DNA of 6,211 nucleotides from the NCBI GenBank assembly GCA_029553225.1, contig JAKPCP010000040.1:1-6211 (forward strand), read 5' to 3'. The DNA is from a bacterium (lineage in GTDB: Bacteria; Patescibacteriota; Minisyncoccia; Minisyncoccales; GWA2-38-27). The translations under genes were made by a program, and so were the position numbers. How positions within the stretch are numbered: the first letter of the stretch is position 1; every line of letters begins with the position of its first letter. This document shows positions 4,858 through 6,211 of this stretch, one piece after another. The notes under the pieces were generated by a model that saw only the letters and a list, made by a program, of their open reading frames with translations, made no database searches and was not told the origin of the DNA.

Positions 4858-5212
4858 GAAACAAGCACCATTTATAATCGATTTTTTGATTGAAGTATCT
4901 TTGGGTGAAAAAATGATTGATAATAATTTATTAAAAAGAAATAATATTTTAAATTATCACAATTATTTTGACATTTTACATCTTCGGAATTTCCATCCAT
5001 TTTTACAACTTTCAGGCGATAGAGTATTAAGGCAATTAAGGGAAGATGGATTGATTAAGTATGAATGCATTTCACAACACGAAGGAATTTATAAACTAAA
5101 ATCTGACATTTTTGAATTACACAACGCAAAACAAATAATTGAACGAGGCGGATATTTTAAGGAAATTAAGCCACAATTAGATTTATGGGAGGGCTTATGT
5201 TTCGAAAAGTAG
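4814..5212 (+). CDS. Hypothetical protein with probable winged-helix segment, 132 aa
   Basis: The product is unknown. The start at 4814 is chosen because AAAGGAG lies eight bases upstream. Residues about 1-60 are helical with hydrophobic patches. Residues about 67-95 (SGDRVLRQLREDGLIKYECI then HEGIYKL) look like a winged-helix recognition helix and wing: a helix bearing Arg/Gln, an ED-G-L turn and two short strands ending in GIYKL. That pattern is common in small phage DNA-binding proteins. The rest (about 100-132) is a polar tail with LWEGL. A regulator or replication-accessory role is therefore possible. Its last codons include the GGAGGGCTTATG cassette of the next gene, which overlaps it by 16 nt. 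Confidence 0.75.
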   Translation: MSERELKIWCAVKFKKQAPFIIDFLIEVSLGEKMIDNNLLKRNNILNYHNYFDILHLRNFHPFLQLSGDRVLRQLREDGLIKYECISQHEGIYKLKSDIFELHNAKQIIERGGYFKEIKPQLDLWEGLCFEK

Positions 5213-5361
5213 AAATAAAAAGAAATATTGGATTTTGCCAAACAACTGTAATCGGGAAATTAATAGGATATACAGAATATAATGGAGTTGTTCTGGCAAT
5301 AGTGAAAGATAGAACAGGCAATTATATAATAAAACGACCGAACGAAATAAAATTTATTTAA
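5197..5361 (+). CDS. Small hypothetical protein, 54 aa
   Basis: It starts MFRKVEIKRNIGFCQTTVIG, continues KLIGYTEYNGVVLAIVKDRT and ends GNYIIKRPNEIKFI. The ATG sits in GGAGGGCTTATGTT, identical over 14 bases to the start of the DUF1874 gene, which strongly supports translation. Alternating hydrophobic and polar residues with Gly/Asn turns (IGFCQTTVIGKLIGYTEYNGVVLAIVKD) predict an almost all-beta fold, such as a small SH3-like or OB-like barrel. I cannot assign a family. It has a basic N-terminus and one Cys, with no membrane segment. It overlaps the previous gene by 16 nt and ends two bases before the next gene's GGAGG. It is probably a real early phage protein. Confidence 0.68.
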   Translation: MFRKVEIKRNIGFCQTTVIGKLIGYTEYNGVVLAIVKDRTGNYIIKRPNEIKFI

Positions 5362-5371
5362 AGGAGGTAAT

Positions 5372-5683
5372 ATGTCAAATTATTTAATTGATAAATTTTA
5401 TGCTGTCAAAGATAAAAATAGCATAAAATTTAAAAATAAAATTAATGGTGAAAAAAATTATATCGAAGTTGAATATTATTTTGTGCATGACAATTACGAA
5501 GATATTAGACTTTATTTCACGGCCATTACTGCTTTTAAAAATGCACGTTTAATTTACATAGAAAAAGACCCACCAAAAAATCTTGATTATACAATCGAAG
5601 ATGGTAAAATAATAGTTAACCCAATTGATGATTTTACAAAACAAATAATAAATTTTATTTTTGAAAATTGGGAGTCCCTATGA
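5372..5683 (+). CDS. Hypothetical protein, 103 aa
   Basis: Not recognised. The ATG at 5372 follows GGAGGTAAT, the third exact copy of the GGAGGTAATATG cassette. The protein (MSNYLIDKFYAVKDKNSIKF at the start) is acidic to neutral. It appears alpha/beta: strands around residues 8-38 (FYAVKDK, SIKFKNKI, NYIEVEYYFV), a helix and strand around 43-66 (ALRLY-like ITAFKNARLIYIE), and a C-terminal helix (DDFTKQIINFIFENWESL). There are no Cys residues, signal sequence or catalytic motif. Its stop overlaps the next ATG (ATGA at 5680-5683), and GGGAG near its end serves as SD for that gene. It is probably co-translated with the genes around it. Confidence 0.74.
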   Translation: MSNYLIDKFYAVKDKNSIKFKNKINGEKNYIEVEYYFVHDNYEDIRLYFTAITAFKNARLIYIEKDPPKNLDYTIEDGKIIVNPIDDFTKQIINFIFENWESL

Positions 5684-5817
5684 AAATATTAATAAAAAGA
5701 GAAAATAATAATTATGAGATAACATTGCAACACAATGCAATGGAAACAAAAATTATTTCGAAAGAAAGGCCATCGTTCCAAATGATAAAATATTTCATAA
5801 GGAGAATGTTGTTTTGA
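5680..5817 (+). CDS. Small hypothetical protein, 45 aa
   Basis: A 45-codon frame starting MKILIKRENNNYEITLQHNA overlaps the previous stop by ATGA and is preceded by GGGAG (5670-5674). Its stop TGA (5815-5817) overlaps the TTG start of the next gene (TTGA, 5814-5817). This back-to-back coupling on both sides is good evidence for a translated gene in a window that uses such junctions often. The protein is basic and predicts two strands and a C-terminal helix (FQMIKYFIRRMLF). I do not recognise it. A small DNA-binding or regulatory role is only a guess from charge. Confidence 0.55.
   Translation: MKILIKRENNNYEITLQHNAMETKIISKERPSFQMIKYFIRRMLF
5799..5816 (+). promoter_or_regulatory. AAGGAG ribosome site with TTG start coupled by TTGA overlap
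   Basis: AAGGAG (5799-5804) ends nine bases before TTG 5814. The closer ATG at 5806 is in frame with the 45-aa gene and meets its stop after three codons, so it cannot serve the replication gene. No ATG suits the DUF4373 frame. Confidence 0.65.
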
Positions 5818-6211
5818 AATATTTCGAACATGAAAAAGGGGCATATAAAGATAATAAAATAAAATTTATTATAAGCAAATTTGGTGCGGTGGGTTATGCA
5901 GTTTGGTTTGTTACATTAGAACTATTAGCGGAGAAAGAAGATATGGGATATATTGAAATATATAATAAAAGTTTTAAACAGGAAATAAAAAGATTATTAA
6001 ATCTATCTGATAATTTTTCAATCGATAAAATATTTTTTGAATTTGCAAGAATAGATTTAATAAACAAACAAATGTTCGAAAAAAATGTAATATTTATTCC
6101 AAACTTCATAACCCGTCATATGAAATATATGAAATTTGCATTCAAACAAAAAATTTTTGAACGTATGCAACAGCAATTAAAAATACTTTATGATATTGAA
6201 TTACCAGAAGA
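5814..6211 (+). CDS. Lin1244/Lin1753-like (DUF4373) replication initiator, N-terminal part; runs off the window
   Basis: The first 132 residues are present and the gene continues beyond the end. The start KYFEHEKGAYKDNKIKFII, the SKFGAVGYAVWFVTLELLAE block (residues about 21-40) and the later FIPNFITRHMKYMK (about 100-113) follow the Lin1244/Lin1753-like N-terminal domain. This is a winged-helix domain of DnaD-like phage replication proteins (typical consensus: YFPHD, KYG-GYGIYW, LLE-L). Such proteins bind the origin and recruit the helicase loader. The TTG start is used with AAGGAG nine bases upstream, coupled to the preceding small gene. A DnaD C-terminal domain and a DnaC-like loader would be expected further right. 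The likely binding site could be the direct repeats at 430-579, or repeats inside its own gene as in other phages. Confidence 0.8.
   Translation, partial: MKYFEHEKGAYKDNKIKFIISKFGAVGYAVWFVTLELLAEKEDMGYIEIYNKSFKQEIKRLLNLSDNFSIDKIFFEFARIDLINKQMFEKNVIFIPNFITRHMKYMKFAFKQKIFERMQQQLKILYDIELPE

Overview
The window is a very AT-rich, entirely plus-strand stretch that reads as the early/replication-recombination region of a bacteriophage or prophage; an integrative element is the main alternative. The host looks like an AT-rich bacterium using the standard code. TGA is used as a stop, TTG starts occur, Shine-Dalgarno (SD) sequences are strong, and A/T is preferred at third codon positions. These features fit Bacillota or another AT-rich phylum, but the sequence does not fix the host. 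No integrase, structural gene, tRNA, rRNA or CRISPR array is visible.

Layout. Positions 1 to about 793 hold no convincing gene but are highly structured. They contain a perfect 14-bp inverted repeat with a GCAA loop (194-225), an A/T-only repeat tract (about 261-326), an abrupt C-rich block with three ACCCCAA motifs and a 12-bp palindrome (327-376), and two arrays of related 11-bp direct repeats (430-484 and 527-579). Together these resemble an iteron-type replication origin or a control/centromere region. A possible 44-aa ORF (794-928) then leads into an unbroken operon-like run. Two unknown small proteins (930-1295 and 1309-1536) come first. They are followed by a DUF1874/YddF/STIV-B116 family protein (1487-1801), the family that contains the viral ring nuclease anti-CRISPR AcrIII-1. 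Next come SSB (1910-2305), a Bet/RecT annealase (2332-3210), a small PD-(D/E)XK exonuclease (3204-3764) and a coiled-coil protein with a conserved-looking C-terminal domain (3766-4431). A series of small unknown proteins follows (4433-4747, 4744-4857, 4814-5212, 5197-5361, 5372-5683, 5680-5817). The window ends inside a probable Lin1244/Lin1753-like (DUF4373) replication initiator that starts at a TTG at 5814.

How the genes fit together. SSB, annealase and nuclease form a complete single-strand-annealing recombination module. The nuclease would resect ends, Bet/RecT would anneal the strands and SSB would protect them, and the terminal gene would load the replication machinery. The DUF1874 protein sits among small early genes just before this module, where a phage would express it soon after entry to destroy the cyclic tetra-adenylate alarm signal of type III CRISPR systems. 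Genes are packed with 1-13 nt gaps or short overlaps, and several SD sequences lie inside the last codons of the gene before. Near-identical start cassettes recur: GGAGGTAATATG three times and GGAGGGCTTATGTT twice.

The most interesting points are the probable anti-CRISPR ring nuclease, the unknown small early proteins around it, and the paired 11-bp repeat arrays with their A/T-only and C-rich neighbours.
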